From positions 1 to 53,196 of the forward strand of contig NZ_LZRD01000037.1 of the NCBI RefSeq assembly GCF_001687325.1: a stretch of 53,196 nucleotides of DNA, read 5' to 3'. Shown piece by piece: positions 30,213-41,417 of the stretch. Position 1 is the stretch's first letter. Each line of letters begins with the position of its first letter. Origin of the DNA: Streptomyces sp. PTY087I2 (GTDB lineage Bacteria; Actinomycetota; Actinomycetes; Streptomycetales; Streptomycetaceae). The translations under genes were made by a program, and so were the position numbers. The notes beneath the pieces were generated by a model that saw nothing but the letters and a program-made list of their open reading frames with translations, did not search any database and had not been told where the DNA came from.

Positions 30213-32633
30213 ATGTCCCACGTCGGCGTCCCGCGCGGGACGGTTCGAAAGCGCCGATCGCTCGCGCTCCTCACGACGGGGGTGCTCACGATCCCCGTGC
30301 TGGCGGGGTGCAGCTCCGGCGGTGAGGAGACCTCCCGCGGCGTGCCGCAGGACATCGCTCCCGCTGCCCGCGCGGCGGTCACCGACGGCTCGACGGCGAA
30401 CTGGGCGGTCGACGCGCTGCCCGCCACCTTCAACGCGTTCCAGGCGGACGCGGACAGCGCCACCACCCGGATCACCGGGGCCCTGCTCCCGACCCTGTTC
30501 CCGATGGACCGGACCGGGCAGCCGAAGCTCAACCCGGACTACCTGGAGTCCGCGAAGATCATCGAGCGCGAGCCCAAGCAGGTCGTGCTCTACAAGCTCA
30601 ACCAGCAGGCGGTGTGGAGCGACGGGCGGGAGATCGGGGCCCCCGACTTCGTCGCCCAGTGGCGGGCGCTCCGCGGCAAGGACTCCGCGTTCTGGACCGC
30701 CCGCAACTCCGGCTACGAGCGCATCGAGAAGATCGAGCGGGGCGCGGACGACCTCCAGGTGCGGGTCACGTTCTCCAAGCCGTACGCCGACTGGCGCTCG
30801 CTGTTCTCGCCGCTCTACCCGAAGGAGATCACCGGGTCGCCGGACGCCTTCAACGACGGCGCGCGCACCACCCTGAAGAACACCGCCGGGCCCTTCGTCC
30901 TGCGCAGCGTGAGCAAGTCCAAGGGCACCGTCACGCTGGCCCGCAACCCGCGCTGGTGGGGCGACAAGGCCAAGCTGGACACCCTCGTCTTCCGGGCGGT
31001 CGCCCCGAAGGACCGCACCCAGGCCCTCGCCGACGGCACGGTGGACATCGCCGACATCGACGCGGCCACCGCCGACCGCATCACGCTCGCCCGCCGCGAC
31101 AGCGGCAGCAACGGCCAGCCCCTCAACCACGGCCCGGGCTCCGAGATCACGCCCGCCCAGGCCCTGCGCTCCTGGGCCCAGGCGCACGGCTCCGACGAGG
31201 AGGCGGCGGAGATCGCGCAGGCCGCCCGGGAGAAGAACCGCAAGGCCGTCGCCGCGTACGCCACCGAGCAGAAGGCCCTCCGCGACTTCGCCGTCCGCAA
31301 GTCCCTGGAGCCCGCCTACACCCAGCTCGCGCTGAACGGCGAGTCCGGTCCGCTCGCCGACGACCGGGTCCGCCGGGCCGTGGCCCGCGCCCTGGACCGC
31401 GGGGAGCTGGCCCGGACCGTGCTGGGGCCGCTGGGCCTCCCGGCGAAGCCGCTCGGCAGCCACCTCGCCCTCGCGGGGCAGCCCGGCTACAAGGACGGCA
31501 GCGGCGCGCTCGGCGAGCAGAACACCAAGGAGGCCCAGGCCCTGCTGGCGGACGCCGGCTGGACCCGGGGCGGCGCGGCCGAGCCGCCCAAGGACACCAA
31601 GGCGGGCAGCGAGGCGGAGAAGAAGGGCGACGCCGCCGAGAAGGACGCCGAGAAGGACAAGGACACCAAGAGCGAGAAGGACGGGAAGAAGACCGAGGAC
31701 AGCACCGACAAGGAGAACAGCGGCACCGCGGACTCCGAGGACGCCGAGGAATCCGCCGCCGAGCGCAAGAAGGCCGACTCCGCCTCCGCCGACACCGCCG
31801 CCTCCCGCGACGACGGCCTCTACATCGTCGGCGACGACAACAAGCCCGGCGCCCCCGCCCCCGCCACCGTCGGCAGCGCCTCCGCCGTCCACGTCCTCGC
31901 CCCCGCCCGGACCGCCGCCGCCCAGGGCACCGCCCTCCTCCGCCAGGCCGGCGTCCTCGGTGAGGACAACGCCGTCGCCGCCACGGACAAGCAGCCCGGG
32001 GGAGCCGCCGGCGCGTACGCCCCCGTCGGCACCGCCGCCCCGGCGCCCGCCGCGGCCAAGGGGCAGCTCGGCAAGGACGGCAAGACGCTGACCCTGCGGT
32101 TCGTGCTCCCCTCCGGGCCCGGCTCCCAGTCGCTGCGCAGCGTCGGCGACAAGATCGCCGCGATGCTGGAGAAGATCGGCGTCGGCACGGAGATCACCAA
32201 GGTCCCCGACGAGAGCTACTTCAAGGACCACATCGCCTCCGGCGCGTACGATCTGGCGCTCTACTCCTGGCCCGCCACCGCCTACCCCGCCACCGACGGA
32301 CGCCCGATCTACGCCAAGCCGGAGCCCGCCACCGACGGCTCGCTCCTCGTGGAGCAGAACTACACCCGGGTCGGCACCGACCACATCGACCAGCTCTTCG
32401 ACCGGGCCGCGTCCGAGCTGGACGAGAAGGCCGCCCGGGAGCTGATGAAGCAGGCCGACGCCCGGATCTGGGCCGCCGCCGGATCGATCCCGCTCTTCCA
32501 GCGCCCGCAGCTCGTCGCGGTCGACAAGAAGCTCGCGAACGTCGGGGCGTTCGGCTTCGCCGCCCCCCGGTACCAGGACATCGGGTTCAAGAACCGGCAA
32601 GCGGCAGGATCCCCCGCAGACCGCAAGAAGTAG
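30213..32633 (+). CDS. Family-5 (peptide) solute-binding lipoprotein with large charged insertion
   Basis: 806 residues from an ATG eight bases after GGAGG. Lipoprotein signal with lipobox LAGC (VLTIPVLAGCSSGG). SBP_bac_5 features: LLPTLFPMDRTGQPKLNPDY, KIIEREPKQVVLYKLNQQAV, WSDGREIGAPDFVAQW, DDRVRRAVARALDRGEL. Residues ~459-534 are an insert made almost wholly of Lys, Glu, Asp, Ala and Ser (KDAEKDKDTKSEKDGKKTED and similar), followed by an Ala/Pro-rich stretch to ~615, after which the fold resumes at KTLTLRFVLPSGPGSQSLRS. Usual members have 500-600 residues. No permease is linked; it may serve the Opp systems downstream. Confidence 0.9.
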   Translation: MSHVGVPRGTVRKRRSLALLTTGVLTIPVLAGCSSGGEETSRGVPQDIAPAARAAVTDGSTANWAVDALPATFNAFQADADSATTRITGALLPTLFPMDRTGQPKLNPDYLESAKIIEREPKQVVLYKLNQQAVWSDGREIGAPDFVAQWRALRGKDSAFWTARNSGYERIEKIERGADDLQVRVTFSKPYADWRSLFSPLYPKEITGSPDAFNDGARTTLKNTAGPFVLRSVSKSKGTVTLARNPRWWGDKAKLDTLVFRAVAPKDRTQALADGTVDIADIDAATADRITLARRDSGSNGQPLNHGPGSEITPAQALRSWAQAHGSDEEAAEIAQAAREKNRKAVAAYATEQKALRDFAVRKSLEPAYTQLALNGESGPLADDRVRRAVARALDRGELARTVLGPLGLPAKPLGSHLALAGQPGYKDGSGALGEQNTKEAQALLADAGWTRGGAAEPPKDTKAGSEAEKKGDAAEKDAEKDKDTKSEKDGKKTEDSTDKENSGTADSEDAEESAAERKKADSASADTAASRDDGLYIVGDDNKPGAPAPATVGSASAVHVLAPARTAAAQGTALLRQAGVLGEDNAVAATDKQPGGAAGAYAPVGTAAPAPAAAKGQLGKDGKTLTLRFVLPSGPGSQSLRSVGDKIAAMLEKIGVGTEITKVPDESYFKDHIASGAYDLALYSWPATAYPATDGRPIYAKPEPATDGSLLVEQNYTRVGTDHIDQLFDRAASELDEKAARELMKQADARIWAAAGSIPLFQRPQLVAVDKKLANVGAFGFAAPRYQDIGFKNRQAAGSPADRKK

Positions 32634-33011
32634 CAGGTAAATACCACACCCTCCCGCCGCCAAGCTCAGATGCACCTCAAAACCCTTGCCCGCCGGTTCG
32701 CCCGGCGGGCAGTGTGGTTTCTGCCCTGACCCGGGCCGTTCGTCGCTTCACCTCTCCTCACCCCCCACATAGCTCCACCGCAGCTCCGCCCGCATTCCGG
32801 CCACATCGGTGGCCCGGCAGCACCTTGACACCGGCTGAATATCGCCTGAATCACACGGGAAGACCGCCTCCGCGGATCGGCCCGGGAAGCCCGGCGCGCC
32901 CGAGGCCCGTACGATGGGACGAGCCGTGGCGTGCCGCCCGGCGGGCGTACGAGGACTCGAAGACCGACTGAGACGCCTGATCCCACGATCCGAGAGAAGC
33001 GCAAGCCACCC
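32634..33011. other. Intergenic region before typA
   Basis: Contains the terminator at 32687-32711 and a perfect TTGACA at 32825-32830 whose -10 partner (GAATCA/AATCAC after 17-18 bases) is weak; TACGAT at about 32908 is another -10 candidate. No gene seen. Confidence 0.45.
32687..32711 (+). terminator. Hairpin terminator
   Basis: Perfect 10-bp stem TGCCCGCCGG / CCGGCGGGCA, loop TTCGC, followed by GTGTGGTTT. About 50 bases after the lipoprotein stop. Confidence 0.7.
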
Positions 33012-34886
<1,875 letters not shown>

Positions 34887-35027
34887 GCCCGCGCCAGGAG
34901 CCGCCCCCGAGCCTCCGCTGAGCCCTTCCGAGGGCCCGGGGGCTGCCGGAGGCACACGCTCCGTATGCGCAGGCCCGTACCGGCGTGGGTCACCCCGTCG
35001 GACGGACCGTCAGCACAGGCATTGACA

Positions 35028-35070
35028 GAAGGCCCGGCCCACCACGGAGACTGTGGTGGGCCGGGCCTTC
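35028..35070 (+). terminator. typA terminator
   Basis: Perfect 18-bp stem GAAGGCCCGGCCCACCAC / GTGGTGGGCCGGGCCTTC, 7-base loop, then GTCAATCGCTTTTCC. Confidence 0.93.
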
Positions 35071-35248
35071 GTCAATCGCTTTTCCTGACCGCGGTGTCCG
35101 GATATCGGGGGTCGCTCTCCGGAACATGTGTTAACAGTCCGTTTCGGGCGTGTCTGTCTGGGATCGCTTTGTCCGGATTTCGGGCACACGAGAGGGTCTG
35201 ATGTTGTCAAACCGAGACCCTTTAAGTGTGGTTTACAGCCCGGCCGTA

Positions 35249-35270
35249 CTCAATAGTTGGCTCCATTGAG
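35249..35270. promoter_or_regulatory. Inverted repeat upstream of first opp operon
   Basis: CTCAAT and ATTGAG separated by ten bases; overlaps a second pair CATTGA/TCAATG. The 9-mer CATTGAGCT (35264-35272) recurs at 41384-41392 just before the second opp operon. Possible shared regulator site. Confidence 0.35.
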
Positions 35271-35411
35271 CTCGGGTCAATGGGTCACGCACTGTGGGGA
35301 GTGCCGACTCACGAGCACACTCGGGGCACTGAACGATCACCGTCAGGGGTGTCGGTGAATCTCTCCAGTGCCCTTCTTGTAGTCAAAAGTGGACTCATGA
35401 GGAGGAAACCC

Positions 35412-37031
35412 ATGCGCGGTGCCAAGAGCGCCAAGTGGGTCGCGGGAGCGGCCGTCATCGCCCTGGCCGCGACTGCCTGTGGCGGTAGCGACAGTGGTGA
35501 CGGAGGCAAGAAGAACACGTCGGGCCAGCCCGCCGGTTACGTCTCGATCGACGTCGGCGAGCCCCAGAAGCCTCTGATGCCGGCCGACACCAACGAGAGC
35601 AACGGCTCCTACGTCATCCAGTCGCTGTTCACCCAGCTGCTGGACTTCGACGACAAGGGCGAGATCGTTCTCACGAACGCCGAGTCCGTCGAGACCGAGG
35701 ACTCCAAGACGTGGACCGTCAAGCTCAAGTCGGGCTGGAAGTTCCACAACGGTGAGGCCGTGACCGCGCAGTCGTACATCGACGCGTGGAACTGGTACGC
35801 CAACTCCAAGAACGCCCAGCAGAACGCGTTCTGGTTCTCCGACATCAAGGGCTACGAGGACGTCCACCCGGAGAAGGGTGAGCCCAAGGGCGACAAGATG
35901 TCCGGCCTGAAGGCCGTGGACGACACCACGTTCACGATCGAGCTGTCGGAGAAGGTTCCGTACTTCAACTACAAGCTCGGCTACGCGACGTTCGCGCCGC
36001 TGCCCAAGGTCTTCTACGACGACCCGAAGGCGTTCGGCCAGAAGCCGATCGGCAACGGCCCGTACACGTTCGAGAAGTGGACCCACAAGAAGCTCATCCA
36101 GGTCAAGGCCTGGGACGAGTACCAGGGCCCGAACAAGGCTGCCAACAAGGGCATCCAGTTCAAGAACTACTCGACCGTCGAGGCCGCGTACACCGACCTC
36201 GTCTCCGGCAACCTGGACATGATCCGCCAGGTCGGCCCGCGTGACCTCCCGAAGTACAAGACGGACCTCGGTGACGGCGCCATCGAGCAGCCGTACGCCG
36301 CGATCCAGACGCTCGTCCCGGCGTTCTACTCCAAGACGTTCAAGGACATCGACCCCAAGGTCCTCCAGGGTCTGTCCATGGCGGTCGACCGTGACACCAT
36401 CACGAAGACCGTCCTGAACGGCACGCGTACCCCGGCGACGAGCTTCACGCCGCCGCAGGTCAAGGGCAACCAGACCCTCGACACGGACATCCTGAAGTAC
36501 AACCCGGCCAAGGCCAAGGAGCTCATCAAGGCCGGCGGCGGTGTCCCGGAGAACAAGATCTCCATCCAGTACAACGCCGACGGTGGGCACAAGGAGTGGG
36601 TGACCGCTGTCTGCGAGTCCATCCGCAACGCCACCGGGATCGACTGCGTGGGCGACGCCAAGCCGGACTTCCCGACCGACCTCGAAGCGCGTGACAACGA
36701 CGAGGTCAAGGGCTTCTACCGCGGTGGCTGGGTGGCCGACTACCCCGTCAACGTGAACTTCCTCAAGGAGCTCTACCACTCCAAGGCGGAGTCGAACAAC
36801 GGTCGTTTCAACGACAAGGAAATCGACGAGCTGATGGCGAAGGGCGACAAGGCCGACTCCCTCGAGGAGTCCGTCGCCGCCTACCAGGAGGTCGAGAAGA
36901 AGCTGGTCGACAAGATGCCGGCCATCCCGCTCTGGTACTACGCGATCAACGGTGGTCACGGCAAGAACGTCTCCAACGTCAAGATCGACTTCCACGGTGA
37001 CTTCGAGCTGACGGGCGTCACCACCAAGTAA
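35412..37031 (+). CDS. Oligopeptide ABC transporter substrate-binding lipoprotein (operon 1)
   Basis: 539 residues; ATG preceded by GAGGAGG. Lipoprotein signal with lipobox ATAC (VIALAATACGGSD). SBP_bac_5 signature: SLFTQLLDFDDKGEIV, WTVKLKSGWKFHNGEAVTAQ, SYIDAWNWYANSKNAQQ, PKVFYDDPKAFGQKPIGNGP, VLQGLSMAVDRDTITKTVLN, GWVADYPVNVNFLKELYH. It captures extracellular peptides. First gene of a five-gene operon; two hairpins separate it from the permease gene, which should raise its relative expression. Paralogue of the binding protein at 41.4 kb. BldK-type import of a developmental peptide is possible but not shown. Confidence 0.95.
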   Translation: MRGAKSAKWVAGAAVIALAATACGGSDSGDGGKKNTSGQPAGYVSIDVGEPQKPLMPADTNESNGSYVIQSLFTQLLDFDDKGEIVLTNAESVETEDSKTWTVKLKSGWKFHNGEAVTAQSYIDAWNWYANSKNAQQNAFWFSDIKGYEDVHPEKGEPKGDKMSGLKAVDDTTFTIELSEKVPYFNYKLGYATFAPLPKVFYDDPKAFGQKPIGNGPYTFEKWTHKKLIQVKAWDEYQGPNKAANKGIQFKNYSTVEAAYTDLVSGNLDMIRQVGPRDLPKYKTDLGDGAIEQPYAAIQTLVPAFYSKTFKDIDPKVLQGLSMAVDRDTITKTVLNGTRTPATSFTPPQVKGNQTLDTDILKYNPAKAKELIKAGGGVPENKISIQYNADGGHKEWVTAVCESIRNATGIDCVGDAKPDFPTDLEARDNDEVKGFYRGGWVADYPVNVNFLKELYHSKAESNNGRFNDKEIDELMAKGDKADSLEESVAAYQEVEKKLVDKMPAIPLWYYAINGGHGKNVSNVKIDFHGDFELTGVTTK

Positions 37032-37068
37032 CACGCCTGCGGGTCATTCCCCAACTGGCCGTCATCCG

Positions 37069-37137
37069 CCCGTGCTGCCCATCGGCACGGGTCGGAGGCG
37101 CGGGGGTCGTCTCTGGCCAAGAGGCGGCCCCCGCGCC
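37069..37137 (+). terminator. Two intercistronic hairpins in opp operon 1
   Basis: CCCGTGC/GCACGGG with 9-base loop (37069-37091) and GGCGCGGGGG/CCCCCGCGCC with 21-base loop (37097-37137). Between binding protein and first permease; probable partial terminators or stabilisers. Confidence 0.7.
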
Positions 37138-37163
37138 GCAGTTATCCCCACACGGAGGCACCC

Positions 37164-38093
37164 ATGGGGCGCTATGTCGCACGACGACTGCTCCAGATGA
37201 TCCCGGTCTTCATCGGTTCGACCCTCCTGGTCTTCCTGATGATGTACGCACTGCCCGGCGACCCCGTCAGAGCTCTTGCCGGTGAACAGCACGTAGACGC
37301 TACGCAGATCGCCGCTCTGAAGGCCCAGTACGGCCTCGACCAGCCGATCTGGCAGCAGTATTTGAACTACCTGGGCAATTTGTTCCAGGGTGACCTCGGT
37401 GTCCAGATCGGGACCCAGCGTCCCGTCGCCGAAGTCATCGCCGACGCTTACCCGATCACCGTGAGACTGGCGATCTTCGCCTTCGCCTTCACGGTCATCG
37501 CCGGGATCTCGCTCGGCATCGTCGCGGGCCTCAAGGCCGAGTCCCTCCGGGACCGCGGTCTGCTCGGCCTGACGCTGGTGCTGATCTCCATGCCGTCCTT
37601 CGTTCTGGGCTTCCTCATCCAGTACTTCGTCGCGTTCCAGCTCGGCATCGCCAAGCCCAACGTGAGTCTCGAACCCACCAACGGCGAGCTGATCATGCCG
37701 GCCATCGTGCTGGCGTCGCTGTCACTCGCGTACGTGGCCCGGCTCACCCGTACCTCGGTCGCCGAGAACATCCGCGCCGACTACATGCGTACGGCTGTCG
37801 CCAAGGGCCTGCCGCGCCGCCGCGTGATCGGCGTGCACCTGATGCGCAACTCGCTCATCCCGGTCGTCACCTTCCTCGGCACCGACATCGGCTCCCTCAT
37901 GGGCGGCGCGATCGTGACCGAGGGCATCTTCAACATCAAGGGCGTCGGATCGCTCGTCTTCGAGGCGCTGTCCAAGCGTGAGGGCGCGACCGTCGTCGGC
38001 GTCGTGACGCTGCTCGTCATCGTCTACCTCGTATGCAGCCTGCTCGTCGACCTGCTCTACGCGGTCCTGGACCCGAGGATCCGGTATGCCTGA
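37164..38093 (+). CDS. Peptide ABC transporter permease, OppB/DppB type (operon 1)
   Basis: 309 residues, six helices. N-terminus MGRYVARRLLQMIPVFIGST is typical of DppB; EYGLDQPIWQQYL-like segment (QYGLDQPIWQQYLNYLGNLF) and EAA-type loop YMRTAVAKGLPRRRVIGVHL; ends VLDPRIRYA. Overlaps the next gene by eight bases, so translation is coupled. Confidence 0.95.
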   Translation: MGRYVARRLLQMIPVFIGSTLLVFLMMYALPGDPVRALAGEQHVDATQIAALKAQYGLDQPIWQQYLNYLGNLFQGDLGVQIGTQRPVAEVIADAYPITVRLAIFAFAFTVIAGISLGIVAGLKAESLRDRGLLGLTLVLISMPSFVLGFLIQYFVAFQLGIAKPNVSLEPTNGELIMPAIVLASLSLAYVARLTRTSVAENIRADYMRTAVAKGLPRRRVIGVHLMRNSLIPVVTFLGTDIGSLMGGAIVTEGIFNIKGVGSLVFEALSKREGATVVGVVTLLVIVYLVCSLLVDLLYAVLDPRIRYA

Positions 38094-39042
38094 CACCACC
38101 GCACTCACCAAGAGCACCGACGTTCCGGCCACGGCCGTCGACACGCCGCCCGCGACCGACGCCGGCCCCGCGCCCGGCAAGCCGCGCAGCCTCTGGTCGG
38201 ACGCCTGGCACGACCTGCGCCGCAACCCGCTCTTCCTCGTCTCGATGGTGCTGATCCTGCTGCTCACCGTCATGGCGATCTTCCCGGGGCTGTTCACCAG
38301 CGCCTCGCCGCGGGACGCCAACCTGGCCGAGCACTACCTCCAGCACCCGAACTGGGGCCACTTCTTCGCCCCCGACTGGCTCGGCTACGACGGCCAGGGA
38401 CGCTCGATCTACGCCCGCGTCATCTACGGCGCCCGCGCCTCGATCACCGTCGGCGTGGTCGTGACCATCGCGGTCACCGTCACCGGCCTGGTGATCGGCA
38501 TGCTCGCCGGTTACTTCGGCGGCTGGCTCGACACGATCCTCTCCCGGATCACCGACGTCTTCTTCGGCGTTCCCTTCATCGTCGGCGCCATGGTCATCCT
38601 GACCACCTTCGAGGAGCGCTCCGTCTGGGTCGTCATCCTCTCGATGGCCTTCCTCGGCTGGACCTCGATCGCCCGTGTCGCCCGTGGCTCGGTCATCACG
38701 ATCAAGCAGGCCGACTACGTGGTCGCCGCCAAGGCGCTCGGCGCCTCCACCACCCGGATCCTGACGCGGCACATCCTGCCGAACGCCATCGCTCCGGTGA
38801 TCGTGGTCGCCACCATCGCGCTCGGCGGTTACATCGCCGCCGAGGCCACCCTGTCGTTCCTCGGTATCGGCCTCGCCGAGCCGACGGTCTCGTGGGGCAT
38901 CGATGTGTCCGCTGCGAAGGACCAGCTCCGCAACGCGCCGTACGTCCTGGTCATCCCCTCGGTGATGGTCTCGGTCACGGTGCTGTCCTTCCTGATGTTC
39001 GGCGATGCGGTCCGCAACGCCCTCGACCCCAAGATGCGCTGA
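38086..39042 (+). CDS. Peptide ABC transporter permease, OppC/DppC type (operon 1)
   Basis: 318 residues. N-terminal ~40 residues are polar and Thr/Ala/Pro-rich, then SLWSDAWHDLRRNPLFLVSM, the usual OppC lead-in. LGYDGQGRSIYARVIYGARA precedes the core helices; EAA loop DYVVAAKALGASTTRILTRH; C-terminus FGDAVRNALDPKMR. Forms the channel with the OppB-type partner. Confidence 0.95.
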   Translation: MPDTTALTKSTDVPATAVDTPPATDAGPAPGKPRSLWSDAWHDLRRNPLFLVSMVLILLLTVMAIFPGLFTSASPRDANLAEHYLQHPNWGHFFAPDWLGYDGQGRSIYARVIYGARASITVGVVVTIAVTVTGLVIGMLAGYFGGWLDTILSRITDVFFGVPFIVGAMVILTTFEERSVWVVILSMAFLGWTSIARVARGSVITIKQADYVVAAKALGASTTRILTRHILPNAIAPVIVVATIALGGYIAAEATLSFLGIGLAEPTVSWGIDVSAAKDQLRNAPYVLVIPSVMVSVTVLSFLMFGDAVRNALDPKMR

Positions 39043-39053
39043 GGGAGGCGTTC

Positions 39054-40112
39054 GTGACCACCATCGACAAGACGGCTCACGTCCCCGCACCGCGGGAGTC
39101 CGTGAGTGGCGACGGTCCACTGCTCGACGTCCGCGACCTGCACGTGGAATTCCACACCCGCGACGGTGTGGCCAAGGCGGTCAACGGTGTGAACTACACC
39201 GTCAGCGCCGGTGAGACGCTCGCGGTGCTCGGCGAGTCCGGCTCCGGCAAGTCCGTCACCGCGCAGACCATCATGGGCATCCTCGACATGCCGCCCGGGA
39301 AGATCACGCAGGGCGAGATCCTCTTCCGCGGCCAGGACATGCTGAAGATGTCCAACGAGGAGCGCCGGAAGATCCGCGGCAGCAAGATCGCGATGATCTT
39401 CCAGGACGCGCTGTCCTCGCTGAACCCGGTCCTCTCCGTGGGCTACCAGCTCGGCGAGATGTTCCGCGTGCACCAGGGCCTGTCCAAGAAGGCCGCCAAG
39501 GCCAAGGCCATCGAGCTGATGGACCAGGTCAAGATCCCGGCGGCGGCGGCCCGTATCTCGGACTACCCGCACCAGTTCTCCGGCGGTATGCGCCAGCGCA
39601 TCATGATCGCCATGGCGCTGGCCCTGGAGCCGGACCTGATCATCGCCGACGAGCCGACCACCGCGCTCGACGTGACGGTGCAGGCCCAGGTCATGGACCT
39701 GCTGGCCGAGCTCCAGCGCGAGTACAACATGGGTCTGATCCTGATCACCCACGACCTCGGCGTGGTCGCCGACGTCGCGGACAAGATCGCCGTGATGTAC
39801 GCGGGCCGGATCGTGGAGACGGCCCCGGTCGACGAGCTGTACAGCCGCCCGGCCCACCCGTACACCAAGGGTCTGCTCGACTCGATCCCGCGCCTGGACC
39901 AGAAGGGCCAGGAGCTGTACGCGATCAAGGGCCTGCCGCCCAACCTCACGCGTATCCCCGCGGGCTGTGCCTTCAGCCCGCGCTGCCCCAAGGCACAGGA
40001 CATCTGCCGCACCGACGTCCCGCCGCTCGCCCCGGTGACCGAGCAGGACGGCACGGAGCTGGCCGGCCGCGGCAGCGCGTGCCACTTCTGGAAGGAGACG
40101 ATCCATGGCTGA
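39054..40112 (+). CDS. Peptide ABC transporter ATPase, OppD/DppD type (operon 1)
   Basis: 352 residues, GTG five bases after GGGAGG. Walker A GESGSGKS, Q-loop IFQDALSSLNP, signature FSGGMRQRI, Walker B LIIADEPT, switch ITHDLG. Oligopeptide C-terminal extension HPYTKGLLDSIPRL with the Cys pattern CAFSPRCPKAQDIC and a late CHFW, which in the family can bind an iron-sulphur cluster. Overlaps the partner ATPase by eight bases. Confidence 0.96.
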   Translation: MTTIDKTAHVPAPRESVSGDGPLLDVRDLHVEFHTRDGVAKAVNGVNYTVSAGETLAVLGESGSGKSVTAQTIMGILDMPPGKITQGEILFRGQDMLKMSNEERRKIRGSKIAMIFQDALSSLNPVLSVGYQLGEMFRVHQGLSKKAAKAKAIELMDQVKIPAAAARISDYPHQFSGGMRQRIMIAMALALEPDLIIADEPTTALDVTVQAQVMDLLAELQREYNMGLILITHDLGVVADVADKIAVMYAGRIVETAPVDELYSRPAHPYTKGLLDSIPRLDQKGQELYAIKGLPPNLTRIPAGCAFSPRCPKAQDICRTDVPPLAPVTEQDGTELAGRGSACHFWKETIHG

Positions 40113-41253
40113 GCTCAAGAAGGAGCAGGAGCCCGTGGACGCCACCCCGAACGTCTCCGAGGTGGAGACCGTGGACGCCGCGACCGAGGCGGAGGCCGTA
40201 GCCGCCATCGACGCGCCCGTCAGCCAGGGCGAGCCGATCCTCCAGGTGCGGAACCTGGTCAAGCACTTCCCGCTGACCCAGGGCATCCTCTTCAAGAAGC
40301 AGATCGGCGCGGTCAAGGCCGTCGACGGGATCTCCTTCGACCTGTACGCCGGTGAGACCCTGGGCATCGTGGGCGAGTCCGGCTGTGGCAAGTCCACGGT
40401 CGCCAAGCTCCTGATGACCCTGGAGCGGGCCACCGCCGGGGAGGTCTTCTACAAGGGCCAGGACATCACCAAGCTGTCCGGGCGCGCGCTGAAGGCGGTG
40501 CGCCGCAACATCCAGATGGTGTTCCAGGACCCGTACACCTCGCTGAACCCGCGGATGACGGTCGGCGACATCATCGGGGAGACCTTCGAGATCCACTCCG
40601 AGGTGGCCCCGAAGGGCGACCGGCGCCGCCGCGTCCAGGAGCTCCTGGACGTCGTGGGTCTGAACCCGGAGTACATCAACCGGTACCCGCACCAGTTCTC
40701 CGGCGGCCAGCGCCAGCGCATCGGCATCGCCCGCGGCCTCGCGCTCAACCCGGAGATCATCATCTGCGACGAGCCGGTCTCCGCGCTCGACGTGTCGGTG
40801 CAGGCGCAGGTCATCAACCTGATGGAGAAGCTCCAGGACGAGTTCAACCTGTCCTACGTCTTCATCGCGCACGACCTGTCCATCGTCCGCCACATCTCCG
40901 ACCGGGTCGGCGTGATGTACCTCGGCAAGATGGCCGAGATCGGCACGGACACGCAGATCTACGACCACCCGACGCACCCCTACACCCAGGCGCTGCTCTC
41001 GGCGGTCCCGGTCCCCGACCCGGCGGCCCGCGAGGGACGCGAGCGGATCATCCTGACTGGTGACGTTCCGTCACCGGCGAACCCGCCCTCGGGCTGCCGC
41101 TTCCGCACCCGCTGCTGGAAGGCGGAGGAGCGCTGCGCGACGGAGGAGCCCCTGCTGGCGATCCCCGAGCGCTTCGTCTCGGCGGCCACCCCGGCCGCGC
41201 ACGAGTCGGCGTGCCACTTCGCCGAGGAGAAGGACGTCGTACACGCGGCGTAA
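40105..41253 (+). CDS. Peptide ABC transporter ATPase, OppF/DppF type (operon 1)
   Basis: 382 residues. Acidic N-terminal ~45 residues, then ILQVRNLVKHFPLTQGILFK. Walker A GESGCGKS, VFQDPYTSLNPRMTVGD, signature FSGGQRQRI, Walker B IIICDEPV, switch IAHDLS. C-terminal RFRTRCWKAEERC and CHFAEEK motif. Pairs with the OppD-type ATPase. A strong terminator follows. Confidence 0.96.
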   Translation: MAELKKEQEPVDATPNVSEVETVDAATEAEAVAAIDAPVSQGEPILQVRNLVKHFPLTQGILFKKQIGAVKAVDGISFDLYAGETLGIVGESGCGKSTVAKLLMTLERATAGEVFYKGQDITKLSGRALKAVRRNIQMVFQDPYTSLNPRMTVGDIIGETFEIHSEVAPKGDRRRRVQELLDVVGLNPEYINRYPHQFSGGQRQRIGIARGLALNPEIIICDEPVSALDVSVQAQVINLMEKLQDEFNLSYVFIAHDLSIVRHISDRVGVMYLGKMAEIGTDTQIYDHPTHPYTQALLSAVPVPDPAAREGRERIILTGDVPSPANPPSGCRFRTRCWKAEERCATEEPLLAIPERFVSAATPAAHESACHFAEEKDVVHAA

Positions 41254-41275
41254 CGCTCCCGCAGGTCGAACGACC

Positions 41276-41308
41276 GAGGCCCGGCCCCTTCCGAGGGGGC
41301 CGGGCCTC
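41276..41308 (+). terminator. Terminator of opp operon 1
   Basis: 13-bp perfect stem GAGGCCCGGCCCC / GGGGCCGGGCCTC, 7-base loop, then CGTCGTCTCC. Separates the two opp operons. Confidence 0.88.
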
Positions 41309-41417
41309 CGTCGTCTCCGCCGCCCTCCCGCCCGTACGGGGCAATCCCGCATGCGGTACGTCACGGTATGGGGTGATATGAGGCATTGAGCTACTCGATG
41401 ACTCTAGGAGGCACTTC

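Larger units (their letters stand above)
34887..35411. other. Intergenic region between typA and the first opp operon
   Basis: After the typA terminator the sequence becomes AT-richer around 35200-35260, with TTGTCA (35204-35209) and TGTGGT 17 bases on as a weak promoter candidate, then the CTCAAT/ATTGAG repeat. A long untranslated leader of about 150-180 bases would precede the lipoprotein gene. No gene seen. Confidence 0.5.

Noticed and set aside
35412..41253. Firm naming of operon 1 as bldK
   Set aside because: As I recall, S. coelicolor bldK has a permease gene ahead of the lipoprotein gene, which is not the order here; the sequence alone does not settle orthology.
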